The translations under genes were made by a program, and so were the position numbers. Shown piece by piece: positions 7,958 to 16,249 of a stretch of DNA of 64,000 nt. The notes under the pieces are model-generated. The model was not told the DNA's origin. It worked only from the letters and a program-made list of their open reading frames with translations, and searched no databases. Each line of letters opens with the position of its first letter. Position 1 is the first letter of the stretch. The stretch is from Halomonas getboli (GTDB lineage Bacteria; Pseudomonadota; Gammaproteobacteria; Pseudomonadales; Halomonadaceae), in NCBI RefSeq assembly GCF_023094245.1, contig NZ_JALMEW010000003.1, forward strand, positions 248,001-312,000, in the 5' to 3' direction.

Positions 7958-9081
7958 TCCGGTGCCTCCAGGGGGCGTAGAGCGGACTGCAGGGCGGTGA
8001 GCGAGAAGTCGTAGCGATCCCGCCCGGGGTGGAGGTATCGACTGAAGCGTCGGAAGTCGATGCGTGACCAGGCCTTCTCGGTCAGGACGTCTCGCAAGGC
8101 GGGTGGGATCGGGGCCCTCAGGGCGGCCATGGGAAAGCGCAGATGAGGCGTCTCGGCGGTGACATCGATGCCGTGATAGAGATCGTAGAGGAGTACCATC
8201 GCCCAGGCGCCGGCCAGGAAGTGGCCGCCGTGGGTCAAGGTCATCTCACCGTTCCGGACGCTCGCCAGGGCGGGGGAAGACCAGTTCATGCCGACCACCG
8301 CATAGTCCTGACCCGCCGCCAGTCCATGCCGCCTGGCCGCCGCCATGGCGCCCAGCGCGATAGGGTCGTTGGCCGCCCAGATCGCATCGAAGCGTCGGCC
8401 GGTGCTCAGCCAGGTGTCGATGCGTCGGTAGGCCTCATCATAGGACCAGTCGACCATCAGACGGCGCAGCTCGTCGACGTCCGGGGCGGCCGCGAGCGCT
8501 CGATCCAGGCCGGCCAGTCGCGCCTGCGAGGCCGGGGTGGCGAAGTCGCCGGCCAGGGTCATCAGTGCGATCCGCTGACGCCGCGGGTGGAGGCGGTGGG
8601 CGGCGTCGAACAGTGCCGTGGCCATCTCGTGGCCGGCGCGCTCGTTGTCCGGGGTGAGACTGCCCAGCCAGTACGGCAGTTCGCGTCCCGCCCGCCCGAC
8701 GCGGGCGACCTGTCGCTCGGTCAGGTCGTTGAGCAGCAGCAGGGTCGGAATGCCACGGTCATTGGCGTCGCGCACCAGATCGGCGGCCTGCCCGTGCTCG
8801 TTGACCAGGATCAGGTAGTCGGGGGGTGAGGGAGAGGCGATGGCCGCCTCGGCGTTCTGGCGCATGCGTGGCCATTCCCGCTCGCCATAGCTGATCTCCA
8901 GCGAGATGCCTAGCTGCTCGGCGGCGGCGCTCATGGTGTCGCTGACGGAGCGCCAGAAGCCCCCGGAGGCGAAACCGGGATTCACGAACCGGATCTGGAG
9001 CGGGGCCGAGGCGTCCGCGACGGACGGCATCGGCAGGCCGAGGCTGGCGAGGCAGGCAAGCACAAGCAGGAAGACTCTCAC
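7954..9081 (-). CDS. Periplasmic sugar-type substrate-binding protein coupled to diguanylate cyclase
   Basis: The product has 375 residues with an N-terminal signal peptide ending near SVADASA. The rest resembles periplasmic-binding-protein type I (LacI/ribose-binding) folds: FVNPGFASGGFW at the start of the first lobe, YLILVNEHGQAADLVRDA, then RRFDAIWAANDPIALGAMAAARRHGL in the second lobe, which is a classic ligand-pocket and hinge block. No ABC permease or ATPase gene is nearby; the only partner is the overlapping membrane diguanylate cyclase downstream. It is therefore more likely a signalling receptor subunit than a transporter component. The ligand is unknown. Confidence 0.85.
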   Translation of the reverse strand: MRVFLLVLACLASLGLPMPSVADASAPLQIRFVNPGFASGGFWRSVSDTMSAAAEQLGISLEISYGEREWPRMRQNAEAAIASPSPPDYLILVNEHGQAADLVRDANDRGIPTLLLLNDLTERQVARVGRAGRELPYWLGSLTPDNERAGHEMATALFDAAHRLHPRRQRIALMTLAGDFATPASQARLAGLDRALAAAPDVDELRRLMVDWSYDEAYRRIDTWLSTGRRFDAIWAANDPIALGAMAAARRHGLAAGQDYAVVGMNWSSPALASVRNGEMTLTHGGHFLAGAWAMVLLYDLYHGIDVTAETPHLRFPMAALRAPIPPALRDVLTEKAWSRIDFRRFSRYLHPGRDRYDFSLTALQSALRPLEAPE

Positions 9082-9377
9082 GTGGCTCGCCTCGCTCTCG
9101 ATGGGACAGGAAATGGCGCGCGCTCCGGCGGTATCCGACCGGGATGCCGTGCGTCGGCCGGGGACATTGTCCTATCGGTTATGCATGATATTCAACAAAG
9201 TGAATTCACGATCCGCACAGCCCCGGACTGTTGGCAAATGGCAGTCACCGGGTGTCCCCACCGTGCCCCGCGTGACGAGACCTGCAAGGCCTACCACGGC
9301 GAGGCTCGCGCGCGTGTCGCGTGATTCGAGGCGCGGGTGCGGGAGGAAACCGGTTTGAAGCGCCGGTGGGCCCGGTC
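9082..9377. other. Intergenic region upstream of the binding-protein/cyclase operon
   Basis: This 296-bp stretch lies between the start of the binding-protein gene (minus strand) and the end of arfB (minus strand). It includes an AT-richer patch at about 9178-9215 that probably contains the promoter of the binding-protein/cyclase operon. I see no gene, repeat or structured RNA in it. Confidence 0.4.
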
Positions 9378-9791
9378 TCAGGGGCGGACCTTGCCGCGCA
9401 GCGCCTTGGTCTGGCCCTTCTTGACCTTCCTGTCGACCCGGCGGCGCTGCGAGCCCTTGGTGGGCTTGGTCGGCTTGCGCGCCTTGCGCTGTTTGGTGGC
9501 CTGGCGGATCAGCTCGCGCAGCCGATTCAGCGCGTCTTCCTTGTTCAGCTCCAGGGTGCGATGTTCCTGGGCCTTGATGACCACCACCCCGTCCTTGCTG
9601 ATGCGCTGGTCGGACAGCGCCAGCAGGCGTTCCTTGTAGAACTCTGGCAGGCTGGAGGCGGGAATGTCGAAGCGCAGGTGCACTGCCGAGGCGACCTTGT
9701 TGACGTTCTGCCCGCCCGCGCCCTGGGCGCGGATCTGGTGAATCTCGATCTCGTGGTCGGGCACTTCCACGGTGTTGGAGATACGCAGCAT
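9378..9791 (-). CDS. arfB: Alternative ribosome-rescue factor / peptidyl-tRNA hydrolase ArfB
   Basis: The product has 137 residues from the ATG at 9791. It has the class-I release-factor domain with the catalytic GGQ at residues 26-28 (GAGGQNVNK). The long Lys/Arg-rich C-terminal tail ([14 protein letters not shown] and on) inserts into the mRNA channel of stalled ribosomes. Size, lack of codon-recognition domains and the basic tail identify ArfB (YaeJ) rather than RF1, RF2 or PrfH. It hydrolyses peptidyl-tRNA on ribosomes stalled without a stop codon. A DUF3820 gene lies just upstream on the same strand. Confidence 0.93.
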   Translation of the reverse strand: MLRISNTVEVPDHEIEIHQIRAQGAGGQNVNKVASAVHLRFDIPASSLPEFYKERLLALSDQRISKDGVVVIKAQEHRTLELNKEDALNRLRELIRQATKQRKARKPTKPTKGSQRRRVDRKVKKGQTKALRGKVRP

Positions 9792-9856
9792 GGGGTCCTC
9801 GCGGCGGGGAAAATGGATGGGAGACGGGAGTGGGGATGGGCGTGCAGCGCGGCCGT

Positions 9857-10072
9857 TCAGCCGCGCCGACGCAGCGGCTCGAGCAGCTCGTTGAGACCGT
9901 TGTGGTCGATCTCGTGCATCAGCTGCAGCAGCTGGCCGATCTGCCCCTCGGGGAAGCCCTTGCGGGCGAACCAGGCGAGATAGGGGCCGGGCAGGTCGGC
10001 GATCAGGGTGCCTTCGTACTTGCCGAAGGGCATGCGCTGGGTGACCAGTCGTTGCAGGTCCTCGGATTGCAA
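9857..10072 (-). CDS. DUF3820 family small protein (TTG start)
   Basis: The product has 71 residues. The motif [34 protein letters not shown], read in parts, is diagnostic of DUF3820, a family annotated as a putative quorum-sensing-regulated virulence factor whose real function is unknown. The frame is open well upstream, but the best start is the TTG at 10072: an AGAGGAG ribosome-binding site sits seven bases before it, and homologues begin about here. It lies 65 bp upstream of arfB on the same strand and may be co-transcribed with it. Confidence 0.82.
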   Translation of the reverse strand: MQSEDLQRLVTQRMPFGKYEGTLIADLPGPYLAWFARKGFPEGQIGQLLQLMHEIDHNGLNELLEPLRRRG

Positions 10073-10251
10073 GGCGCCGCTCCTCTCGGGTGAATGAAAA
10101 CCGGGGAATGAAAACCGGAAAAACGAGGCCGAAGGGTACGCCACCCGGCCTCGGGCGGCCAGTCGCGAGGCGGGTTTCCCGAGCGGGCCTTGAATCCTGC
10201 CGGCCCGGCCCGCATTGATGGCGTACATTCCCGGCAGATGAGGCAACTCCC

Positions 10252-10884
10252 ATGACCACACTGGTGATCGGCGCCAACGGCCAGATCGGCCGCCTGTTCT
10301 GCGAGCTGGCCCAGCAGGCCGGCGAGCCCGTGAGGGCGATGCTGCGCAACGACGATCAGCGCGCCTGGTTCGAGGCGCGGGGCATCGACACCGTGATCGC
10401 CGACCTGGAAGGCGAGCTGCGCCATGCCTTCGAGGGCTGCGACCAGGTGGTGTTCACCGCCGGCTCCGGGCCGCACACCGGCCTCGACAAGACCCTGATG
10501 ATCGACCTCAACGGCGCCATGCGCGCGGTGGACCTGGCCGCCGAGCTCGGCCTCGAGCGCTTCGTGATGGTCAGCGCCCTGCGCGTCGACGACCCGCTGG
10601 CCGGGCCGGAAAAGCTGCGCCCCTACCTCGCCGCCAAGCGCGCCGCCGATGCCCACCTCAAGGCCGCCCAGGTGCCCTGGGCAATCCTCAAGCCGGGCCG
10701 TCTCACCGATGAGCCGGCCACCCGGCGCGTCGCCGCCTCGTTGGAGGAAACCGGCGGCAATAACGACGTCTCCCGGGCCAACGTGGCCCACGCGCTGCTG
10801 CACCTGGTGCAGGGCAAGGCGCCGAACGGCCGAGAATATCCGCTGCTGGACGGCGAACGCGAGATCGCCGAGGTGGTGGCCTAG
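10252..10884 (+). CDS. NAD(P)-binding atypical SDR oxidoreductase
   Basis: The product has 210 residues with an N-terminal Rossmann motif ([12 protein letters not shown]), then [11 protein letters not shown] and [12 protein letters not shown]. The later [14 protein letters not shown] and [13 protein letters not shown] blocks are typical of the extended or atypical SDR family (NAD(P)H-binding, YwnB/YhfK-like). The substrate is unknown; members are proposed quinone or flavin reductases, or regulatory NAD(P) sensors. Its stop codon overlaps by 4 bp the stop of the convergent PAS-GGDEF gene. Confidence 0.87.
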   Translation: MTTLVIGANGQIGRLFCELAQQAGEPVRAMLRNDDQRAWFEARGIDTVIADLEGELRHAFEGCDQVVFTAGSGPHTGLDKTLMIDLNGAMRAVDLAAELGLERFVMVSALRVDDPLAGPEKLRPYLAAKRAADAHLKAAQVPWAILKPGRLTDEPATRRVAASLEETGGNNDVSRANVAHALLHLVQGKAPNGREYPLLDGEREIAEVVA

Positions 10885-11771
10885 GCGCCGCAGGCGTCGA
10901 GCACCCGGTTGCGGCCGGCCTGCTTGGCGCGATAGAGGGCGCGGTCGGCGCGTTCCAGCAGCGTGCGGCTGGCCTCGCCCGGGGCCAGCATCGCGGTGCC
11001 GGCCGACAGAGTCACCCCGACCCCGGCCTGCCCCAGCGTCGCGTGCGCGACCAGCGCCCGCAGGCGCTCGAGCCCCTGGTGGGCCTCATCGAGGGTGACG
11101 TCGGGCAGGATCAGCAGAAACTCTTCGCCGCCCATGCGCGCCAGGATGTCGTAGCGTCGCAGGTTGCCCTGCATCAGCTCGGTGACGCCCGCCAGCACGT
11201 CGTCGCCGGTGGCATGGCCGTATCGGTCGTTGATCAGCTTGAACTGGTCGAGATCGGCGATGGCCACGCACAGCGACGTGCCCTGGCGATGGCTGCGCGC
11301 GATCTCCTCCTCCAGCCGGGCCATGCCGGCGCGGCGGTTGAGCAGCCCCGTCAGGTCGTCGTGGCGGGCCAGGAAATCCAGGCGCTGCTCCATGGCCTTG
11401 CGCTCGGTGATGTCGGTGATGAAGGTCACGCGCTTGGGCCGGCCGGCGTCGTCTTCCAGGCGCGACGACTCGGCGATGACGCTGCGCCGCTCGCCGCTGC
11501 GGCAGATCACTTCCCATTCCCGGCGCTCGTCGTGCTCCTCATCGCCCTGCATGAAATGCCGATGCTGGGCGATCAGCGCCTCGCGGTCGGCCTCCGGCAT
11601 CAGCAGGGTGAAGGGCCGGCCCAGCAGCTCCGCCTCGGCGTAGCCGGAGAACGCGCAGTAGGCCGGATTGGCCATCTCGAACAGGCCGTCCTCGTCGGTG
11701 ATGCAGATGCCGATGGGCGCCGCGTGGATCAGCCGCGGCACGTTGTCGGAGCGGGTCAGGGTCAGCGGCAT
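10881..11771 (-). CDS. PAS-domain diguanylate cyclase
   Basis: The product has 296 residues from the ATG at 11771. The N-terminal PAS domain (GICITDEDGLFEMANPAYCAFSGYAE) has a PAC-like continuation. The GGDEF domain follows with the active motif RMGGEEF and an RxxD inhibitory site (RRYD) five residues upstream. There are no membrane segments, so it is a cytoplasmic sensor-cyclase. The start lies four bases after the stop of an EAL gene, so a c-di-GMP-making enzyme and a putative c-di-GMP-degrading enzyme are made from one transcript. The PAS ligand is unknown. Confidence 0.9.
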   Translation of the reverse strand: MPLTLTRSDNVPRLIHAAPIGICITDEDGLFEMANPAYCAFSGYAEAELLGRPFTLLMPEADREALIAQHRHFMQGDEEHDERREWEVICRSGERRSVIAESSRLEDDAGRPKRVTFITDITERKAMEQRLDFLARHDDLTGLLNRRAGMARLEEEIARSHRQGTSLCVAIADLDQFKLINDRYGHATGDDVLAGVTELMQGNLRRYDILARMGGEEFLLILPDVTLDEAHQGLERLRALVAHATLGQAGVGVTLSAGTAMLAPGEASRTLLERADRALYRAKQAGRNRVLDACGA

Positions 11772-11775
11772 GCAT

Positions 11776-12564
11776 TCATCCTCGATCCTGCGGACGGGGA
11801 AACAGCGCGGCGATGCGCGGGGCCGGGTCCTCGGCCAGGGCATCGAGGGCCGGGCGTGCGAAGTAGTAGCCCTGCTGCAGTGGAATGCCGACCTCGAACA
11901 GCCAGCGCGCCTCCTCGGCGGTCTCCACGCCTTCGGCGATCAGCGTGACCCCGAGCGGGCCGGCCATGGCGGCCAGTGCCCGCACCATCGCCTGGCGTCG
12001 CGGATCCCGGTGGCAGTCTGTGACCAGCTGGCGATCGATCTTGAGCTTATCCGGATACAGTTCGGTGAGCACGTCAAGATTGGCGTGGCCGGTGCCGAAG
12101 TCGTCCAGCGCTACTCGAAAGCCCGCCCGCCGGTAGGCCTTGATGATCGCCGCCAGATGATCGCGGTCGACCACGCGCTCGGTCTCGACGATCTCGAAGA
12201 TCAACCGCTCCAGCGGCCAGCCGACCCGACGCGAGACTTCCAGGGTGGCGCTCAGGCAGGCCTGTGGCTCGTAGACCGCGTTGGGCAGGAAGTTGATCGA
12301 CAGCGGCACGTCCATGCCGAGCCGGCTGGCCTGCTCGATGGCCTTGACCCGGCAGGCCTGGTCGAAGCGATACATCAGCCGGTCGTCGACCTGTTCGAGT
12401 ACCGAGTAGGCGGACTCGCCTTCGGGGCCGCGCACCAGCGCCTCGTAGGCGTGGATCTCGCGGCGGCCCACGTCGACGATCGGCTGAAAGGCCATGGTGA
12501 AGTCGAACGGCAGCTCGGCCTCGCAGCGGTTGCAGTGGTGGGCGACCCTGGCGCAGTGTCCCAT
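11776..12564 (-). CDS. EAL-domain cyclic-di-GMP phosphodiesterase
   Basis: The product has 262 residues. A short Cys/His-rich start (CARVAHHCNRC) precedes a full EAL domain. Signature blocks are FQPIVD, YEALVRG, NFLPNAVYEP, FEIVETERV, LDDFGTGHANLD, KIDRQLV, AEGVETAEEA and QQGYYFARP. The EAL Glu, DDFG aspartates, Lys and the late Glu are all present, so catalytic activity is expected. The short CxxC-type N-terminus resembles that of EAL proteins working beside BLUF or PAS partners. It is the first gene of a two-gene operon with the PAS-GGDEF gene. Confidence 0.9.
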   Translation of the reverse strand: MGHCARVAHHCNRCEAELPFDFTMAFQPIVDVGRREIHAYEALVRGPEGESAYSVLEQVDDRLMYRFDQACRVKAIEQASRLGMDVPLSINFLPNAVYEPQACLSATLEVSRRVGWPLERLIFEIVETERVVDRDHLAAIIKAYRRAGFRVALDDFGTGHANLDVLTELYPDKLKIDRQLVTDCHRDPRRQAMVRALAAMAGPLGVTLIAEGVETAEEARWLFEVGIPLQQGYYFARPALDALAEDPAPRIAALFPRPQDRG

Positions 12565-12662
12565 GGCGATTCCTGTCGTCTGGCGTGGTGCACTACTCCA
12601 TGGCAGGGCGATGGGGCAGAGCGATAAGGATTATTTATACTGATTATTCATCATGTATCGGT

Positions 12663-12672
12663 ATTGTACAAT
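12663..12672. promoter_or_regulatory. ATTGTACAAT palindrome in the EAL/12749 divergent promoter region
   Basis: A perfect 10-bp palindrome lies in a locally AT-rich patch of the 184-bp divergent gap between the EAL gene and the gene at 12749. Position and symmetry suggest an operator. No regulator can be named. Confidence 0.35.
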
Positions 12673-12748
12673 TAGATGCGTCAACGCCTCGACGCGCCGC
12701 TTGCCTGACGGCATCATCCCGGTCCCCTGATTCACGAGGAACGACGCC

Positions 12749-13111
12749 ATGAGCGATGCCGATGCCGCGCTGCCGGCCCGCGCCCGACACCTGCTCGAGT
12801 CGGCCCCCGAGGCCGCGCTGCCGCTGACCTACCAGCGGCTGGCCGAGGCGCTTGAACTCACTCCGCCGCGCACCATCCGCCGCGTGGCGCTGGCCCTGGA
12901 ACAGCTGATGCGGGAGGACGCCGCTGCCGGCCGCCCCTTCATCGCCGCGCTGGTGGTCAGCCGCCAGGGAGAAGGCCTGCCGCGGGCGGGCTTCTTCGAG
13001 CTGGCCGTCGCCCTTGGGCGCTTCCCGCAGGATCCGGCGCTACAGGCCGAGGCCTGGCGCAAGGAGTTCCAGTGCGCCTTGACGCAGCGAGAGGGTCTGC
13101 ACAACGCCTAG
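12749..13111 (+). CDS. Conserved small protein of unknown function
   Basis: The product has 120 residues from an ATG preceded by ACGAGGAACG. The first half resembles a winged-helix fold (PLTYQRLAEALELTPPRTIRRVALALEQLM, in parts). The second half has AGRPFIAALVVSR and GLPRAGFFELAVALGR. Similar proteins in Halomonas and Pseudomonas are annotated hypothetical. No membrane segments or signal peptide are present. A nucleic-acid-binding role is possible but not shown. Confidence 0.7.
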   Translation: MSDADAALPARARHLLESAPEAALPLTYQRLAEALELTPPRTIRRVALALEQLMREDAAAGRPFIAALVVSRQGEGLPRAGFFELAVALGRFPQDPALQAEAWRKEFQCALTQREGLHNA

Positions 13112-13118
13112 AAACGAC

Positions 13119-13143
13119 GGCGCCCGCCAGTAAGGCGGGCGCC
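13119..13143. terminator. Hairpin between convergent genes
   Basis: A perfect 10-bp stem (GGCGCCCGCC, loop AGTAA, GGCGGGCGCC) lies between the convergent gene ends at 13111 and 13189. There is no T-run; termination is inferred from position. Confidence 0.6.
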
Positions 13144-13188
13144 GGGGCTCGGGCGAGGGGAAGCGTGTATAGAGCGAGCCCTGGGGCG

Positions 13189-14637
13189 TCAGTCGTGGCG
13201 CCAGCGACTGACCAGCAGTGTCGGCACGATGATGATCACCAGGCTGATCACCAGCCACCAGAAGCCGTCCTGATAGGCGAGGATCGAGGCCCAGACCCCG
13301 GGCGATACCTCGTCGCTCGGCGCGCCGGTGACGGCGATCTGCTGGCCGTGCAGGGCGGTCTGGCGCTCGAGCAGGATCACCAGCCCGGCGGTGCCCAGGG
13401 CGCCGCCCAGCTGCATCACGAAGTTGAGCATGCCCGAGCCGTAACCGGTCAGTCGTGCCGGCAGCGCGGCGATGGCGTTGGCCAGTGTCGGCGGCGGGAA
13501 GGCGGCCATGCCGATCGCCATGATGCCCATGATCCCGGCCAGGGCGGCGAAGCCGGTGCCGGCGTCCATCTGCGCCATCTGCCACACCGCATACACCGTG
13601 CTGGCCAGCCCCGGCAGCGTCAGCCACAGCGGCGGATGGCGATCGCTGAGCCAGCCGACCAGCGGCACCAGCACGCCGAGCACCGCCGTGGAGGGCAGGT
13701 AGATCATGCCGGTGGCGATCGGGCTGAAGTGCAGCACCGACTGCACGAACTGCGGCAACAGATACATCACGCTGTAGAAGGTGCCGCCGAACAGCAGCAT
13801 CGCCAGGGTGCCGACCACGAACAGCCGATAGCGGAAGATCGACAGGTCCATCAGCGGCTGTGCACAGCGCCGCTGCCAGGCCACGAAGGCCACGCCGGCG
13901 AGCAGCGCGAACAGTGCCAGCCCGGCGATTCGCGGATCGCTCCAGCCCCAGCGCTGGCCGCTGGAAAGGGCCGTCAGCAGGGCGAAGACCGCGGCGAACA
14001 GCAGCCCGGCGCCGGCCCAGTCGAACGGCGGCAGCGGCCCGCCGCGCTCCCTGGGCGGCAGGAAGAACCCGCCCATCACCACCGCCGCCACGCAGATCGG
14101 CAGCGGCACGAAGAACACGTAGTGCCACGACAGGTGCTCGACCAGCCAGCCGCCGATCACCGTGGCCAGGGTCAGCGGCAGTCCCAGGCACATGCCATAC
14201 ATGGCCACCGCCATGCCGCGCCCCTCGGCGGGATAGACGTCGAACAGCACCTGCATCGCCAGCGGCCGGATCAGCCCGGTCATGGCGCCCTGGATCACCC
14301 GCGCGGCGACCAGCATCGCCATGCCGTTACCCAGCCCGCCGAGGATCGAGGCGCCGATGAACACCAGCAGCAGCCCCATGTAGGTGGCACGCTGGCCGAC
14401 GGCGTGCACCAGCCAGGGAGCCACCAGCAGCGATACCGTGGTCGAAGCCAGGAAGCCGGTGGAGAGCCACTGCACCTCGGCGTCGCTCAGTCCGAAGTCG
14501 TCGCTGATGAAGGGAATCGCCACGTTGACGATGGTGATCGACATGCCGAGCGCCACCAGGCCCAGCATCACCGTGAGCGTGACCCACAGCCGGTAGCGGG
14601 GGCCGTAGCGCCGGTAAAGGCGTTCGACCTGGGTCAT
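13189..14637 (-). CDS. DHA2-family MFS drug exporter (EmrB/QacA type)
   Basis: The product has 482 residues with about 14 predicted membrane helices. The N-terminal half has the DHA2 signature SITIVNVAIPFISDDFGLS, then WLSTGFLAS and the motif-C-like GMCLGLPLTLATVIGGWL after RVIQGAMTG. Such transporters use the proton gradient to export hydrophobic or cationic drugs. No MFP partner (EmrA) is adjacent. The start ATG overlaps the stop of a 33-codon leader ORF (ATGA), and a terminator-like hairpin lies farther upstream, so expression may be controlled at the level of leader translation. Confidence 0.9.
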   Translation of the reverse strand: MTQVERLYRRYGPRYRLWVTLTVMLGLVALGMSITIVNVAIPFISDDFGLSDAEVQWLSTGFLASTTVSLLVAPWLVHAVGQRATYMGLLLVFIGASILGGLGNGMAMLVAARVIQGAMTGLIRPLAMQVLFDVYPAEGRGMAVAMYGMCLGLPLTLATVIGGWLVEHLSWHYVFFVPLPICVAAVVMGGFFLPPRERGGPLPPFDWAGAGLLFAAVFALLTALSSGQRWGWSDPRIAGLALFALLAGVAFVAWQRRCAQPLMDLSIFRYRLFVVGTLAMLLFGGTFYSVMYLLPQFVQSVLHFSPIATGMIYLPSTAVLGVLVPLVGWLSDRHPPLWLTLPGLASTVYAVWQMAQMDAGTGFAALAGIMGIMAIGMAAFPPPTLANAIAALPARLTGYGSGMLNFVMQLGGALGTAGLVILLERQTALHGQQIAVTGAPSDEVSPGVWASILAYQDGFWWLVISLVIIIVPTLLVSRWRHD

Positions 14638-14735
14638 GAACGATGCCCCGCGCTGGTCGAGGGCGAGAAGCGGACGGACGGGCGATGCGGGATCGGGCGA
14701 TGCTGAGTCGGGCGATGAGAGGTGTCATCCGGCAC
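14634..14735 (-). CDS. Candidate leader peptide of the DHA2 exporter, HRP repeats
   Basis: A 33-codon ORF starts with GTG at 14735, has a strong AAGGAG ribosome-binding site (14743-14748) at seven-base spacing, and ends in a TGA that overlaps the exporter ATG as ATGA. The encoded peptide contains three HRP tripeptides spaced five residues apart, from three copies of a 15-bp DNA repeat (cores at 14679-14687, 14694-14702 and 14709-14717). The exporter itself has only a weak ribosome-binding site, so translational coupling is plausible. It is not a known family. Function as a leader is inference. Confidence 0.5.
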   Translation of the reverse strand: MPDDTSHRPTQHRPIPHRPSVRFSPSTSAGHRS

Positions 14736-14812
14736 GGGAATTCTCCTTCATGCGATCGGGGGAAGGGACGATGTCGGCGGCCACGGCGGGGATCGCCACC
14801 ACCATGGCACGC

Positions 14813-14847
14813 GAAAAGAGGCCGGCCCCCAAGGAGGAAGCCGGCCC
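14813..14847 (-). terminator. Terminator-like attenuator in the exporter leader
   Basis: On the minus strand GGGCCGGC, a 13-nt loop and GCCGGCC form a stem followed by TCTTTTC. It lies about 180 bp upstream of the exporter start, within the transcribed leader if the promoter is the TATGAT-like -10 at 14889-14894. A start codon at 14870-14872 opens a Cys/Phe-rich peptide (MVCCFLRFRAG) that runs through the hairpin. This is the layout of ribosome-mediated attenuation. Confidence 0.5.
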
Positions 14848-14887
14848 TAAATCGAAGGAAACAGCAAACCATGCGCCGGTGCTAGCC

Positions 14888-14915
14888 AGATCATAGTTCG
14901 CTACCTAATTATTCT
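14888..14915 (-). promoter_or_regulatory. Probable exporter promoter and MarR-like imperfect palindrome
   Basis: On the minus strand a TATGAT -10 hexamer overlaps the AT-rich imperfect palindrome TAATTAGGTAGCGAACTA (half-sites match at about six of nine positions), which resembles operators of MarR-family regulators of drug pumps. No marR gene is in the window. The call rests on motif likeness only. Confidence 0.35.
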
Positions 14916-15061
14916 ATCGCGTTGGAGCCGGCTTGGCTAGAGGAGACGCGTTCGCGTCGGGGAGGCGGCGTTCCGGCATCCCAGTGGGGCGAGCGCTGAC
15001 CGGCGGCGCGGCGTGCTAGCCTGACGCGATGCCTGAGGACACGCGGTAAAGGAAGACACGC

Positions 15062-15604
15062 ATGGAAGAAATCGGACTGAGTGGGGTGGTGACGAGGGAG
15101 TGGCTGGGGCAGGGCGTCAGCCTGGTGGCGCTGGCGCTGTGCGTGGCCGGTTTCGCCAGCCGGCGCGACGATCGGCTGTTCGTGCTGCTGCTGTTCGCCA
15201 ACGTGGCCTTCGCCGCCCAGTTCGCGCTGTTCCAGAGCTGGGTGGCGGCGGGCATCTCGGCGCTGATCGTGCTGCGCATCGCCCTGGTGCGTCGCTACCC
15301 GGGCAATGTGGCGGTGATGGTCGGGGTGCTCGTCGCGACCCTGGCAGTCGCCCTGCTGACCTGGAGCGGCCCGCGCGACGTGCCGGCGCTGCTGGCCGGC
15401 CTGCTCGGCAGCTGGGGCATGTTCATGCTGCGCGGCGTCGCCATGCGCGCGGTGCTGGCCGCGGCGGCCTTCTGCTGGGTGATCAGCAATCTGCTGGCCG
15501 GCTCCATCGGCGGCACCCTCGCCGAGACGCTGATTCTCGTCACCAACCTGATCACCATCTGGCGCCTGCGGCGTGCCGCCCGGCGCTATGGCCTGACCCC
15601 CTGA
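15062..15604 (+). CDS. YgjV-like inner membrane protein
   Basis: The product has 180 residues with about six short hydrophobic helices covering nearly the whole protein. The pattern LGQGVSLVALALCVAGFASRR, ANVAFAAQFALF and late ETLILVTNLITIWRLRR is typical of the YgjV / bacterial inner-membrane-protein (IMP) family. Function is unknown. It stands alone on the plus strand, divergent from the exporter, and converges on the bacterioferritin gene. Confidence 0.75.
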   Translation: MEEIGLSGVVTREWLGQGVSLVALALCVAGFASRRDDRLFVLLLFANVAFAAQFALFQSWVAAGISALIVLRIALVRRYPGNVAVMVGVLVATLAVALLTWSGPRDVPALLAGLLGSWGMFMLRGVAMRAVLAAAAFCWVISNLLAGSIGGTLAETLILVTNLITIWRLRRAARRYGLTP

Positions 15605-15659
15605 GCCCAATTGGCTGAGCTGAAGAGGCCGAGCGCCGATCCGGGCCGGCCCGAGCGGC

Positions 15660-16127
15660 TTACATCTGGGCGACGAGGTAGTTCTCGCGGCCGACCAGCT
15701 TGATCAGGCGCAGCTGCTGTTCCAGCCAGTGGGCGTGGTCTTCCTCGGTGTCGGCGAGCAGCGGCAGCAGGATGGCACGGGTGTTGAAGTCGCGCTCGCG
15801 CTCGCACAGGGCGATGGCGGCCTTCAGGGCATCGCCGACCTCGTACTCGAGCTGCAGATCGTAGCCGAGCATCTCTTCCACGTCCTTGCCGATGCGGACC
15901 TCGGTGCGGGTGTGGATGTCCGGCTTGCCCTCGAGCATCAGGATGCGCTCGATCAGCTTCTGGGCGTGGCCCTTCTCGTCGTGGAACTCGTGGTCGATGC
16001 GCTCGTGGAGCTTGGTCAGGCCCATGTCGGCGTACATCTCGGCGTGCACGAAGTACTGGTCCATGGCGGCGAGCTCGGCGGCGAGCAGGCCGTTCAGGGC
16101 GTCGATGATCTCTTGATTGCCTTGCAT
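15660..16127 (-). CDS. bfr: Bacterioferritin lacking the haem-ligand methionine
   Basis: The product has 155 residues, the usual size. Ferroxidase ligands are conserved: Glu18, Glu51, His54, Glu94, and the late Glu and His in ADTEEDHAHW. Position 52, which is the haem-coordinating Met in Escherichia coli Bfr, is Lys here (HDEKGHA). This matches FtnA-type (alpha) bacterioferritin subunits that do not bind haem alone. It stores iron as a ferric mineral inside a 24-mer. No second haem-binding subunit gene or bfd is adjacent. Confidence 0.92.
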   Translation of the reverse strand: MQGNQEIIDALNGLLAAELAAMDQYFVHAEMYADMGLTKLHERIDHEFHDEKGHAQKLIERILMLEGKPDIHTRTEVRIGKDVEEMLGYDLQLEYEVGDALKAAIALCERERDFNTRAILLPLLADTEEDHAHWLEQQLRLIKLVGRENYLVAQM

Positions 16128-16249
16128 GAGCGCTTTTCCTTGTCGATGTGACGTATCAGTCGCGCATCCTAGTCTGGGGCGCGAGCTTGGTCAATTTTCC
16201 CGCTATTTCAATGGCTTGAGATTGTCTTCGCGTGCGATTCGCATTCGGT

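Noticed and set aside
11771..11843. Longer start for the PAS-GGDEF gene
   Set aside because: The extension lies within the EAL coding end and is Arg/Pro-rich; the ATG at 11771 precedes the PAS domain directly.
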